NCBI RefSeq assembly: GCF_030056705.1
Contig: NZ_JASHIC010000028.1
Span: 1 to 64,000, forward strand
Length of the DNA stretch: 64,000 nt
Reading direction: 5' to 3'
From: Flectobacillus longus
GTDB lineage: Bacteria > Bacteroidota > Bacteroidia > Cytophagales > Spirosomataceae
Shown here: one piece after another, positions 55,917-64,000 of the stretch
How the letters are laid out: every line of letters begins with the position of its first letter
Position numbering within the stretch: the stretch's first letter is position 1
Notes under the pieces: generated by a model
The model's database searches: none
What the model was told of the DNA's origin: nothing
The model's input: only the letters and a program-made list of their open reading frames with translations
Translations under genes and position numbers: made by a program

Positions 55917-56804
55917 TCATTTGCCAAATCTTTTATTTAGAATAGGATAAATCAAAATGGCGACTAGAATTACACCCGTTCCTGCATAAAAGCCTAAGTT
56001 CATTTGTTCTTTTTCTCCAAAAATCAGATACGCAAAGATAATCCCATATACAGGCTCAAGATTGAGGGCAAGATTGAATATAAAAGCGGAGAATTTGATT
56101 AATAATTCAACTGTGACAGTGAAAGCATAAACCGTACACACCAAAGATAATATAGCTAACCAAAGCCAATCCCAACCATGTGGAATTACTTGGTCGATGG
56201 TTAAGTAGCCACTTTTGAGTGTATAGAGCAATGGAATCAGTGAAGTAATTGCTGCACCTGTCATTTCGTAAAAAGTAATGACCTGAGAGGGATATGATTT
56301 GCCAAGCTTGGAGTTAATTACCGAAAATAAGGCACTTAGCATTGCCGCCAAAATCCCTAGAATCAAACCCCAAATGTGCTTTACCTCCGATAAAAAAATC
56401 ATACAAAGCCCACCAATGACCAATAGACCTAGCAAAACTTCATGTGGACGAACTTTGCGTTTGTAAGTAATAGGCTCAATAATACTTGTCCACAAAGTAG
56501 CAGTGGAAAAGCCAGCCAAGCACAGGGCTACATTGGATATTTTGGCAGCAAAGAAAAACAAAAACCAATGCAATGAAATCAGAAAACCTGTTGACAATAA
56601 TTTGATTGCTCCCGAACGATTTATTTTTAAATCTACCCGACGAAACTTTAACACAAAATATATTCCAATAGCAGCAATGGCAGTTCTGAAAAATACGGTG
56701 CTCAAAGAATGTACAGATATAAGCGTCCCTAATATCGCTGTAAAGCCAAGTAATAATACAATGAAGTGTAATTGGATATAGTCTTTTGTAGTTTTGTTTT
56801 GCAT
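55917..56804 (-). CDS. EamA-family (DMT superfamily) transporter
   Basis: 295 aa with ten predicted helices in two five-helix EamA repeats; the second repeat ends with NLALNLEPVYGIIFAYLIFGEKEQ, typical of the family. Such proteins export amino acids, purines or other metabolites; substrate unknown. Flanked by spacers of 184 and 253 bp on the same strand as its neighbours, with no visible operon partner. Confidence 0.9.
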   Translation of the reverse strand: MQNKTTKDYIQLHFIVLLLGFTAILGTLISVHSLSTVFFRTAIAAIGIYFVLKFRRVDLKINRSGAIKLLSTGFLISLHWFLFFFAAKISNVALCLAGFSTATLWTSIIEPITYKRKVRPHEVLLGLLVIGGLCMIFLSEVKHIWGLILGILAAMLSALFSVINSKLGKSYPSQVITFYEMTGAAITSLIPLLYTLKSGYLTIDQVIPHGWDWLWLAILSLVCTVYAFTVTVELLIKFSAFIFNLALNLEPVYGIIFAYLIFGEKEQMNLGFYAGTGVILVAILIYPILNKRFGK

Positions 56805-56875
56805 AAATTCTGTTGTTTAATCAACCAATAAATACTTGTTTTAAGGTAATAGCAATACAAGTAGAGCATAAATAA

Positions 56876-56949
56876 AAATGAGTTAACTATTTAGTAGCAA
56901 ACATTAGTCCATAGACACACTGTTTACTAACTGAAAAGTTAACTCATTT
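56876..56949. repeat. Inverted-repeat element upstream of EamA gene
   Basis: AAATGAGTTAACT (56876-56888) is exactly complementary to AGTTAACTCATTT (56937-56949); the inner part pairs imperfectly. No T-run. Possibly a non-autonomous repeat or a regulatory dyad. Confidence 0.5.
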
Positions 56950-57012
56950 AGAGGATTTATAAATTGTGAATTATAAATGATGAGTATAAGGTGCTGACAG
57001 CTATAGTTTTAA

Positions 57013-57053
57013 TTCACAACTCACAACTCACAACTCACAACTCATAACTCATT
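57013..57053. repeat. AACTCACA tandem array
   Basis: Four to five tandem units of about 10 bp (AATTCACAACTCACAACTCA ... AACTCATAACTCA) directly after the stop codon of the LptF/G gene. The same type borders the four-helix-bundle gene near 30 kb and occurs at about 8049-8085 and 17726-17749. Confidence 0.7.
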
Positions 57054-57057
57054 TTTA

Positions 57058-58137
57058 TTATCGTGGAATCGTATAGTACAGTAACACCCCAATACCGCTA
57101 AAAATAATATTAGGTAGCCATACTGCTAGGAGAGGAGGCATCGTACCTGACTCGGCCATACCTTTACTCATCATAAAAAACATGATATAAATAAAGGCTA
57201 GCATAAAGCCCAGTGCAATCTGAAATCCAACGCCCCCACGCGATTTTCGTGCCGATACAATCAAACCAATCATCGTTAGGATGATAATGGCAAAAGGGTT
57301 GGCAAATCGCACGTATTTCTCTACCACAAAAACCTCAACACCATCGGCACCACGAGATTTTAACTTGGCAATATGCGCATTTAACTCTGGCAGCGTAAAG
57401 GTTTCATGAAGTTGATAATTACTATCAAAATCTTTTGGTGAAAGATTAATCGTGGAGTCGATTTTGGTACCATAGGTCAACTTTTCTTTACCTTCTCCCT
57501 CAAAGGCACGGATACGATAATCATGGATTGTCCATTTATGACGAGTGGTATCCCAAGTAATTCTTTCTGCCATCAACTTACTCATAAGCTGATTATTCTG
57601 AATTTTTTCTAGGGTAAATCTATAGCCTGTATTCGAGTTATTGTCGTACGTTTCCATATAGGCATACGTGTCTGGTGCAACTTTGATATGGACATCTCTG
57701 CCACTGAAATAGTAGGTATCAATAACATATTTCCGTTCAAACTTGATACGAGTTTTGTTCGCAATCGGAATAATCCAAGCTACCATGAAAAACGTAATCA
57801 CTGCAACTAATGCCGAACCCATCAAATATGGTCGCATTAATCTCAGAAAACTTACCCCAGTACTCAAAATGGCAATAAGCTCGGTACGAGCGGCTAAGTT
57901 TGCTGTAAAAAATACCGTCGAAATAAACACCATTAGGGGACTAATATAATTGGCCCAATATGGTACAAAGTTGAGGTAATAGCTAAAAAGAATTTCCGAA
58001 GTAGGCGCTTGTTTTTTGATAAAGTTGTCAACCTTTTCGGTGTAGTCAATCACCAAAATGATAGCAACAATAATCAAAACAGCAAAAACGTATGTCTTGA
58101 GGAATTTTTTTAATATATATAAATCTAAAATCTTCAT
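57058..58137 (-). CDS. LptF/LptG-family (YjgP/YjgQ) permease
   Basis: 359 aa: N-terminal membrane helices (about 12-35, 55-80, 100-125), a periplasmic beta-jellyroll-like domain (about 130-265) and three C-terminal helices (about 275-355). MKILDLYILKKFLKTYVFAVLIIVAIILVIDYTEKVDNF is the family's usual start. Part of the inner-membrane LptBFG complex that extracts lipopolysaccharide for transport; whether this is F or G cannot be decided. The ATPase and the partner are not adjacent. Confidence 0.9.
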   Translation of the reverse strand: MKILDLYILKKFLKTYVFAVLIIVAIILVIDYTEKVDNFIKKQAPTSEILFSYYLNFVPYWANYISPLMVFISTVFFTANLAARTELIAILSTGVSFLRLMRPYLMGSALVAVITFFMVAWIIPIANKTRIKFERKYVIDTYYFSGRDVHIKVAPDTYAYMETYDNNSNTGYRFTLEKIQNNQLMSKLMAERITWDTTRHKWTIHDYRIRAFEGEGKEKLTYGTKIDSTINLSPKDFDSNYQLHETFTLPELNAHIAKLKSRGADGVEVFVVEKYVRFANPFAIIILTMIGLIVSARKSRGGVGFQIALGFMLAFIYIMFFMMSKGMAESGTMPPLLAVWLPNIIFSGIGVLLYYTIPR

Positions 58138-58202
58138 GCCTAAGCAAAGGTTGGTATATAGTCGAAGAACGAGCTATGGATTTTTTTACAAAGCTAAATA
58201 AA

Positions 58203-58227
58203 AAACCTCTCATTTTCAGAGAGGTTT
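58203..58227 (-). terminator. Terminator of the ABC-Fur operon
   Basis: AAACCTCTC (58203-58211) pairs with GAGAGGTTT (58219-58227); the minus strand continues into TTTTTATTTAG. Confidence 0.8.
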
Positions 58228-58271
58228 GAGATATGCCTAGTGTTGGGTTGTGTTAAATATATTTAAAAACC

Positions 58272-58706
58272 CTAAAATACCTGATTACAAGTTTTACAAA
58301 CGCCTTGTACTAGCAAGTTGGTTTCGACACGTTGATAACCTTCGGGCAAGGTAACTTGCGGAATAGTTACGTGGTCGAGACAAGTGGTAAGACCGCAATT
58401 AGTACATTTAAAATGCACATGGTCATGATGATGCTTGTGGTCGTCGGCATGACAATTGTCCTTACAAAGGGCATATTTGATACCACCCTCATCATCTAAT
58501 ACTTTGTGGATAAGTCCTTTGTCTAGAAATGTTTTGAGTGTACGATAAACGGTTACACGGTCAAACTTCTCAGACATTTGGGTTTCCACATCAGCATGAG
58601 CCAATGCGTAGGCTTTTGTTAAGAATATATCTAGAATCTCTTCACGACATTCTGTTTGGCGAAGGCTGTAGGCCTTCAAGGTACTTTTAATTGCGCTCGC
58701 ATTCAT
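58272..58706 (-). CDS. Fur-family metal-responsive transcriptional regulator
   Basis: 144 aa. Winged helix with recognition region RVTVYRTLKTFLDKGLIHKV (about 50-69), a His-rich metal loop (CHADDHKHHHDHVHF, 85-99) and two CxxC pairs, Cys101/104 and Cys137/140, for structural zinc. It could be Fur, Zur or PerR; the sequence does not decide. It starts 4 bp after the stop of the ABC exporter gene, so both are co-transcribed. Confidence 0.92.
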   Translation of the reverse strand: MNASAIKSTLKAYSLRQTECREEILDIFLTKAYALAHADVETQMSEKFDRVTVYRTLKTFLDKGLIHKVLDDEGGIKYALCKDNCHADDHKHHHDHVHFKCTNCGLTTCLDHVTIPQVTLPEGYQRVETNLLVQGVCKTCNQVF

Positions 58707-58710
58707 AAGT

Positions 58711-60600
58711 TTACTCGCTTAAAATACTAGACTCATACTGTAGTTTCACAAGGTTGGCATAAATACCTTCTTCTTGTGCAAGCAATACTTCATGACTCCC
58801 TGACTCGGCTATTTCTCCATCTCTCAAGACATAAATCGTATCAACATTTCTGATAGTTGCCAAACGGTGAGCAATGATAATCGTTGTACGATTTTGCATT
58901 AGTTTATCAAGTGCATCTTGTACCAATTTTTCTGATTCAGAATCCAACGCACTAGTTGCTTCGTCAAGTACCAAAATCGCTGGGTCTTTCAAGATGGCTC
59001 GTGCAATAGCAACACGTTGACGTTGTCCACCCGATAATTTTACACCTCTTTCGCCAACAATGGTATCAAATTTTTCAGGGAAAGACTCGATAAAATCTAA
59101 AGCATTGGCCTTGCGTGCAGCTTCTATGATTTCAGCTTCAGTAGCGTTTGGTTTACCATAAGCAATGTTTTCGCGAATGGTACCTCCAAATAACATCACT
59201 TCTTGTGGTACAACGGCAATGTTTTGACGTAATGCTGTTAGATTATATGATTGTAAATCTTGACCATCTACCAAAATCTTACCACTATTCAATCGATAAT
59301 AGCGAAGCAATAAACCCACAATTGTCGATTTCCCACCACCAGAATAGCCAACTAAAGCTATTTTTTTACCAGCTTCTACCTTCAGTGAAATATTTTTCAA
59401 TACTTGCACATCTGGGCGAGATGGGTATGCAAAAGCAACATTATCATACACAATTTCACCTTTGACATGCACAGGTATTACTGGCTCGTTAGTAGATACT
59501 TCTCCTTCTTCGTCCAAGATTTCAAGGATACGCTCTGAAGCGCCAATCGTTCTTTGAATTTGAGCATAAATATCTCCTAAACCACCTACAGAACCACCAA
59601 TAAAGCCAGTATAGATAATAAATGTCAATAATTTATCGAATGTCAATTCATGATTTTGTACCAAATGACCACCGTACCAAACAACCCCTACAATAGCTCC
59701 AAACAAAACAAAAATGATAAATGAAATAAAGCTACCTCTAAAAGTGGCAGTACGAAGTGCCCAATTCAACACTTTTTCGAGTGAAGTTGTATAACGATTT
59801 ACTTCAAAAGCTTCGTTAGTAAACGCTTTTACAACATTCACAGATTGAAGGGTTTCTTCTACAATTACATTGGTTTGTGCTAATTCGTCTTGTACCTTTT
59901 TAGAATTTTTACGGATAAATTTTCCAAAAAAGAAAGCTGCTACTACCAAAATCGGGAAAGTAGATAGCATGAATAACGTAAGTTTTCCTGAGAAATAAAT
60001 AATCAAACAGATCCCTCCAATTAAGGTAAAGATTTGGCGGAAAAACTCAGCTAATGTAACCGAAAGAATATCCTGTAATTGAGTTACATCCGAAGTAATA
60101 CGGCTCATTAGTTCGCCTACACGGTTTTTTTCGAAGAACGTTACAGGCAAAGAAATCATTTTGCCATAAAGCTCTTTACGAATATCTCGAATCGAGCGCT
60201 CTGTTACTCTCGAAAAAGTGTAAACTCTAAAGAACGAAAACAAAGCTTGTGCTGCCAAAATTGCTAAAAACAACAGCGTCATTTGGTCGAGCGTTAGCTT
60301 TGGCAAGTTCATGACCGAGCTACTTTGCATTTGCTGCATCATAGGATTGTTGGACATGGCCTGCATTTGTTGGGCATTGTTGGGAGAAAGGATAGAGGCT
60401 ACCATTTGTCCCATCAACAAAGGCACACTCATCGAGGTGATTTGTGATAAAATCAAAAAGATAAACCCGATCGCAAATGTTCCTTTGTAAGGTGCTGTAA
60501 ATCTAAAAATCGATAACGCTTTTCTTAGTCCTTCTTTGGTAATTTTCTTTTTATCCTGTGGAGAAGCATCGTCTCCAAATCTATCGCTTCGCTTTGCCAT
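58711..60600 (-). CDS. MsbA-like ABC exporter (fused permease and ATPase)
   Basis: 629 aa from MAKRSDRFGDDASP; the Met 11 codons upstream is an alternative. Six membrane helices (about 35-330) are followed by an ATPase domain: Walker A GYSGGGKST, Q-loop VPQEVMLF, signature LSGGQRQRVAIARAIL, Walker B ILVLDEATSALD, H-loop AHRLAT. A Met/Gln-rich insert (QQMQAMSNNPMMQQMQSS, about 75-100) lies in the first external loop. Exports lipid or drug-like substrates as a homodimer. In operon with the Fur-family regulator. Confidence 0.93.
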   Translation of the reverse strand: MAKRSDRFGDDASPQDKKKITKEGLRKALSIFRFTAPYKGTFAIGFIFLILSQITSMSVPLLMGQMVASILSPNNAQQMQAMSNNPMMQQMQSSSVMNLPKLTLDQMTLLFLAILAAQALFSFFRVYTFSRVTERSIRDIRKELYGKMISLPVTFFEKNRVGELMSRITSDVTQLQDILSVTLAEFFRQIFTLIGGICLIIYFSGKLTLFMLSTFPILVVAAFFFGKFIRKNSKKVQDELAQTNVIVEETLQSVNVVKAFTNEAFEVNRYTTSLEKVLNWALRTATFRGSFISFIIFVLFGAIVGVVWYGGHLVQNHELTFDKLLTFIIYTGFIGGSVGGLGDIYAQIQRTIGASERILEILDEEGEVSTNEPVIPVHVKGEIVYDNVAFAYPSRPDVQVLKNISLKVEAGKKIALVGYSGGGKSTIVGLLLRYYRLNSGKILVDGQDLQSYNLTALRQNIAVVPQEVMLFGGTIRENIAYGKPNATEAEIIEAARKANALDFIESFPEKFDTIVGERGVKLSGGQRQRVAIARAILKDPAILVLDEATSALDSESEKLVQDALDKLMQNRTTIIIAHRLATIRNVDTIYVLRDGEIAESGSHEVLLAQEEGIYANLVKLQYESSILSE

Positions 60601-60750
60601 GTTTGAATAACACTGTTCTCGATTCGCTGACAACAGTTGATATTAAATGAATTATTAGTTGGTTTGACCATCGATGTGATAGTCTTAAATTTCTTTAATC
60701 AATCTCGAAATCATAACATAAAATAGCGCTAAATGGTTGGCTACTTTGTA

Positions 60751-61776
60751 TTATTCTTCGTCAGGTACTCCTTTGTATTTAGATGCCTCAAAAATACGCT
60801 GTGCATCAGGCTCTTTCATCAAATCTTGAATGGTTAGTTTTTCGTCATCATAATAATATTTTGAAACGATTCTGAATCCTATCCATCTACCAATTCCTCC
60901 TGGGCAAGCAGGGCCAATTTCAGGTGTTGAAGGGCGTTCGCCAATGTACTTTCCTTTGACAGGGCCTTGGGTCGAATACAAAAGTTTGTTATCGATAAAA
61001 TATGCCCAAACTACTTCTTGATTAGCATAGGTGGCGTTTAGCTGCTCGTTTGAATAGCCCAAAAATACACTATCAGCTTTAGAAGGCATCATTACTTTTC
61101 CAAAAACATAACTTTTTCCGTACCAAATCATTTCGGCCAATAGTGTTCTATCTTGTGAATTAGTGGCATTATATCGGCTCGAAAGTTGCAATATAGCTTG
61201 TGGTACAATGACAGTCGGAGACATCTTTTTGATCTGATAATCATAAACATCAGGAAGATATTTGCCTTTTTCACCCATAAAGTAATCTAATCCAACAATA
61301 ATAGTTGAATCACTTACGCGTAGTTCTGGATTAAGGATTGTTCCTTGTCCGAAAAAGCCTGTAAAAATAGTATAAATTTTAGGTTCTTTAAAGTCTGGAT
61401 AATAGTACTTGATATGCTGGAAAGCATCTTTGAAGTCATTCTCAAGATTTTGATTACCAAAAAATACTTTTTCTTGGGATTGTTGATAGAAATCTTGTAG
61501 GGCTGGACTGCTAATCTGCGGAAACAGTTTGTTGGCCAAAGCAGGAAACGATGCAGGCGTTGTATTGAAATACTGGCTCGCAAAGTCCGTGTATTTTTTT
61601 AGAAAAATAAGAACGTCTTCTTCTGTTTTACAAGCAAAAAGCTCTTTGTCTAAATACTGAATCTTGACATCAACTTTAACATTACTTACATCGGGTTCGC
61701 CGTCTGTATTATTATTACAAGCCCAAAGGCATACTGAAACTAAAAAGAGAAGTCCTATTTTTGCAAAGAGATTCAT
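60751..61776 (-). CDS. gldB: GldB-like gliding motility lipoprotein
   Basis: 341 aa from the ATG giving a lipoprotein signal with Cys20 (CLWAC). YLDKELFACKTEED, IIVGLDYFMGEKGKYLP, LAEMIWYGKSYVF and the C-terminal GRWIGFRIVSKYY are GldB-type blocks; the fold is related to metallopeptidase-like DUF2268 proteins. GldB is needed for gliding in Flavobacterium. No other gld gene is adjacent; T9SS use is supported separately by the sorting domain of the S8 peptidase. Confidence 0.82.
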   Translation of the reverse strand: MNLFAKIGLLFLVSVCLWACNNNTDGEPDVSNVKVDVKIQYLDKELFACKTEEDVLIFLKKYTDFASQYFNTTPASFPALANKLFPQISSPALQDFYQQSQEKVFFGNQNLENDFKDAFQHIKYYYPDFKEPKIYTIFTGFFGQGTILNPELRVSDSTIIVGLDYFMGEKGKYLPDVYDYQIKKMSPTVIVPQAILQLSSRYNATNSQDRTLLAEMIWYGKSYVFGKVMMPSKADSVFLGYSNEQLNATYANQEVVWAYFIDNKLLYSTQGPVKGKYIGERPSTPEIGPACPGGIGRWIGFRIVSKYYYDDEKLTIQDLMKEPDAQRIFEASKYKGVPDEE

Positions 61777-62054
61777 GTGTATGGTGGTTGTTGAAAGCAA
61801 TCAGGGTTCAAATAGTTGATTGGATTTATCTAAATTTCAATTCTTGTTCTCAAATACCTTGATATTTTAAGTTATTCTTTGGGCTTTTTATAAAGCAAAA
61901 TGAGGTACTGAAATTCTCAAACCAACACCATCGACAAAATAAATTGACCAATTGTCTGTTTTATAGTTTGAAAATCAAAAGTATAACGATACAACACATC
62001 CTTGAAAACTTGTTTAATCAATCAAAAATATATCAGGTAAGTACCTGCAAAATT

Positions 62055-62831
62055 ATGAAGAAAAACGTATTAATAGCCCTTTTTATTCTAGCTAGTATTA
62101 CAAATGTCCTAGCTCAGAATCAATTATGGTCATCTAGCTTGTCGTCAGCCTCTCGTGAGTATTGGGGTGGGCGATTCAATAATATGTCAATTGGCTTTAA
62201 ATTTTCGCCAGCAATTACTTTTGTTTCTTTCGAAGGTGTCAAAAACTTTAAAGGAATGTCGGATGGTGCTGCCAAAATAAATATGACAGTAGGACCTGTG
62301 GCTGATTTTTATTTTTCGCAAAAATATGCTTTTAGTACGGGGTTGTGGTACACAGTAAAAGGCATTTCGTATGATATTTATAATAGCTTTTATGAAACTG
62401 ATGTCTTTGTACAAAAACCCTTGACTAAAGACGAGATTAGAGCAAACGCGGCAGAATTCAATCTTCAATATCTGCAAATACCTGTTTCACTTAAGATTTT
62501 TAGTGATCAAGTTACTCCAGGAATGCCTTTCTACATTCAGTTTGGAGGAACTTTGGATATAAATATTGCCGAAAAGCCTGTCAATTACGCCAAAAATGCT
62601 CTAGTGCAATATCGTGATAGAGTATCGCCTAATTCTGGAATTTTTGGCTTTGGTGAAGCCAACTTGTTATTGGGAGCTGGTTTTGAGAAAAAATTAGGTA
62701 CTGGAACAGATGCTTTTTTCTTTGGATTACAATATCAAAGAGGACTTTCTGAAATCAACAGAGGGAGTTCATTTGCGGATATGATTACCAAAACCAACCA
62801 ATTAGTGATTGATTTTGGATTGAAATTTTAG
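62055..62831 (+). CDS. Porin-like outer membrane beta-barrel protein
   Basis: 258 aa from the ATG beginning the signal peptide MKKNVLIALFILASITNVLAQ; the ORF upstream of this has no signal. Pattern of outer-membrane beta-barrel domain (PorT/OMP_b-brl_2 type): MSIGFKFSPAITFVSFEG, FSTGLWYTVKGISYDIY, LQIPVSLKIF, and terminal LVIDFGLKF ending with Phe. Exact role unknown. Confidence 0.8.
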   Translation: MKKNVLIALFILASITNVLAQNQLWSSSLSSASREYWGGRFNNMSIGFKFSPAITFVSFEGVKNFKGMSDGAAKINMTVGPVADFYFSQKYAFSTGLWYTVKGISYDIYNSFYETDVFVQKPLTKDEIRANAAEFNLQYLQIPVSLKIFSDQVTPGMPFYIQFGGTLDINIAEKPVNYAKNALVQYRDRVSPNSGIFGFGEANLLLGAGFEKKLGTGTDAFFFGLQYQRGLSEINRGSSFADMITKTNQLVIDFGLKF

Positions 62832-62856
62832 GAAAATTGTACTCATTAGGTTAAAT

Positions 62857-63066
62857 AAATATGAGTCATCCCGAATTTTAGAATTAGGCTTATTCTCCAA
62901 CTATACATCAAAAAAGGCAGTCAAAAATTATTTTTCGACTGCCTTTTTTGATATTAATAAGCTAGATCACTCATTGCTAGACGCAAAGTATTGCGTCTCT
63001 ACTGTTAGAATATAGATTTTTTTAATAATCACTCATTCAACATTCACTCAATTTGTGATGACTCAT
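62857..63066. repeat. Composite palindromic intergenic repeat, copy G
   Basis: Left end ATGAGTCATCCCGAATTTTA (matches the right end of copy A inverted), central hairpin 62907-62952, right middle module CTAGACGCAAAGTATTGCGT (about 62978-62997) then CTCTACTG, right outer module AATAATCACTCATTCA (from about 63024) and ATTCACTCAATTTG. Between convergent genes. Confidence 0.78.
62907..62952. terminator. Bidirectional terminator
   Basis: ATCAAAAAAGGCAGTC (62907-62922) pairs perfectly with GACTGCCTTTTTTGAT (62937-62952), with A/T tails on both sides. Confidence 0.87.
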
Positions 63067-63072
63067 ATCTAG

Positions 63073-64000
63073 TTAATTAACATTAGCTGTATTATTCTGA
63101 TTAACTACTGCTAAAACACTATCTAAATATTCTCGTGAGTTGCATAATCGTGGTACTTTGTGTTGCCCGCCTAGTTTACCTTTACTACGCATCCATGAAT
63201 AGAAGGTTTCTTTTTGGACTACATTGATTTTAGGAGGAGTCAGTACCATATCTTTATAGCGCTTCGCATCATAATCCGAATTGATAGAGCGCAACGTTTG
63301 GTCTAAAACCTGATTGAATACCTCTTGGTTATTAGGTTCTTGGTCAAACTCAATAATCCATTCGTGGCAACCACTTTTGCCACCGTCCATATACACTGGC
63401 CCAGCGGTATAATCATTGATAATCGCTCCTGTAGCTTCACATGCTTTGGTGATAGCTATATCTGAATTTTCGACAATGATTTCTTCTCCAAAGGCATTGA
63501 TAAATTGCTTGGTACGTCCCGAAATCTTGAAGCGATAAGGATATTTAGTTGTAAATCGAATCGTATCGCCGATTTTATAGCGCCATAACCCTGCATTCGT
63601 AGAAATGATAATGGCGTAATTTTTTCCTATTTCTACTTCCTCCAACGAAACAGCTTTGGGGTATTCTTTTTCGATTTCTTCCATTGGAATAAATTCATAA
63701 AAAATACCATAATCAAGCATCAACATCATTTCGTCTTTGCGTGAAATATCATCTTGTACGCCAAAGAATCCTTCAGAAGCATTATAAATCTCTAAATAAT
63801 TAACACTTTCAGAAGGGAAAACTTTATTTCGGAACATATCCCGATAAGGATGAAAAGCGACTGCTCCATGAATGAAAAATTCAAAGTTGGGCCACACTTC
63901 TAGAATATTGTCTTTACCTGTAATTTCTAAAATTTTGTCAATTAATACCAATGTCCATGTAGGAACTCCCAATATACTTGTGACATTTTCTTGAGAGGTG
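63073..64000 (-). CDS. GH3 auxin-responsive-promoter family protein (partial, 3' part)
   Basis: About 309 codons are visible; the reading frame stays open to the right edge (TSQENVTSILGVPTWTLVL), so the start lies outside. The adenylate-forming acyl-amido-synthetase fold is indicated by VPTWTLVLIDKILEITGKDN, FFIHGAVAFHPYRDMF, YNASEGFFGVQDD, LWRYKIGDTIRFT, RTKQFINAFGEEI and the final KLGGQHKVPRLCNSREYLD. Plant members conjugate amino acids to hormones; the bacterial substrate is unknown. Confidence 0.9.
   Translation of the reverse strand, partial: TSQENVTSILGVPTWTLVLIDKILEITGKDNILEVWPNFEFFIHGAVAFHPYRDMFRNKVFPSESVNYLEIYNASEGFFGVQDDISRKDEMMLMLDYGIFYEFIPMEEIEKEYPKAVSLEEVEIGKNYAIIISTNAGLWRYKIGDTIRFTTKYPYRFKISGRTKQFINAFGEEIIVENSDIAITKACEATGAIINDYTAGPVYMDGGKSGCHEWIIEFDQEPNNQEVFNQVLDQTLRSINSDYDAKRYKDMVLTPPKINVVQKETFYSWMRSKGKLGGQHKVPRLCNSREYLDSVLAVVNQNNTANVN

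Noticed and set aside
57013-57053. Possible CRISPR-like array of AACTCACA units
   Set aside because: Units are about 10 bp with no unique spacers and no cas genes nearby; it is a simple tandem repeat.

Overview
The window looks like chromosomal DNA from a Bacteroidota bacterium, most likely order Cytophagales. This is inferred from the low-GC coding style, a secreted peptidase with a type IX secretion (T9SS) C-terminal sorting domain, a GldB-like gliding lipoprotein, a group-II geranylgeranylglyceryl phosphate synthase, many signal peptides of MKK...FAQ style, lipoproteins, and promoters resembling the Bacteroidota -7 element TAnnTTTG. I see no transposase, prophage, CRISPR array, rRNA or convincing tRNA. 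Genus cannot be fixed from the sequence alone.

Layout. 0.2-13 kb: secreted S8 protease, GH43 and GH95 glycosidases, a YqhD-type alcohol dehydrogenase, a TolC-family protein and a very odd secreted protein without acidic residues. 13-21 kb: small envelope proteins, ileS (with an altered GIHH signature), an overlapping DUF2256 / 5-formyl-THF cyclo-ligase pair and asd. 21-28 kb: beta-barrel protein, NAD-dependent sugar epimerase, Kup potassium transporter, a lipoprotein resembling copper monooxygenases, and an AlbA/Schlafen-type protein. 28-32 kb: sulfate assimilation genes cysH, cysD and cysN, with a four-helix-bundle gene lodged between cysD and cysN inside inverted repeats. 32-41 kb: VOC and GyrI-like proteins, an HxlR regulator divergent from a quinone oxidoreductase, a secreted FAD oxidoreductase, lpdA, a DUF4382 lipoprotein and prfB with a programmed +1 frameshift. 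41-54 kb: a NagZ/beta-lactamase fusion, GGGP synthase with two small membrane proteins, an M14 peptidase, a DksA-like protein, glutamate dehydrogenase, and divergent DUF58 and MoxR genes. 54-64 kb: DUF6056 and EamA membrane proteins, an LptF/G permease, an ABC exporter-Fur operon, a GldB-like lipoprotein, a beta-barrel protein and the 3' part of a GH3-auxin-family gene that leaves the window on the right.

The most striking non-coding content is in the intergenic spaces. A composite palindromic repeat recurs at least seven times. It has an outer ACTCA-rich module, a middle hairpin (TAGAGACGCAATGC...) and a central long-stem hairpin with A/T tails. It sits mainly between convergent genes, where the central hairpin would act as a bidirectional terminator; the stems differ between copies but stay paired. 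Two further dispersed families (AACTCACA-type arrays and GCTTTAGGC-type hairpins), two nested double palindromes and a 140-nt structured element at 17752-17891 add to this. The four-helix-bundle gene in the cys operon is bordered by the AACTCACA-type arrays in opposite orientation, which suggests a small mobile cassette.
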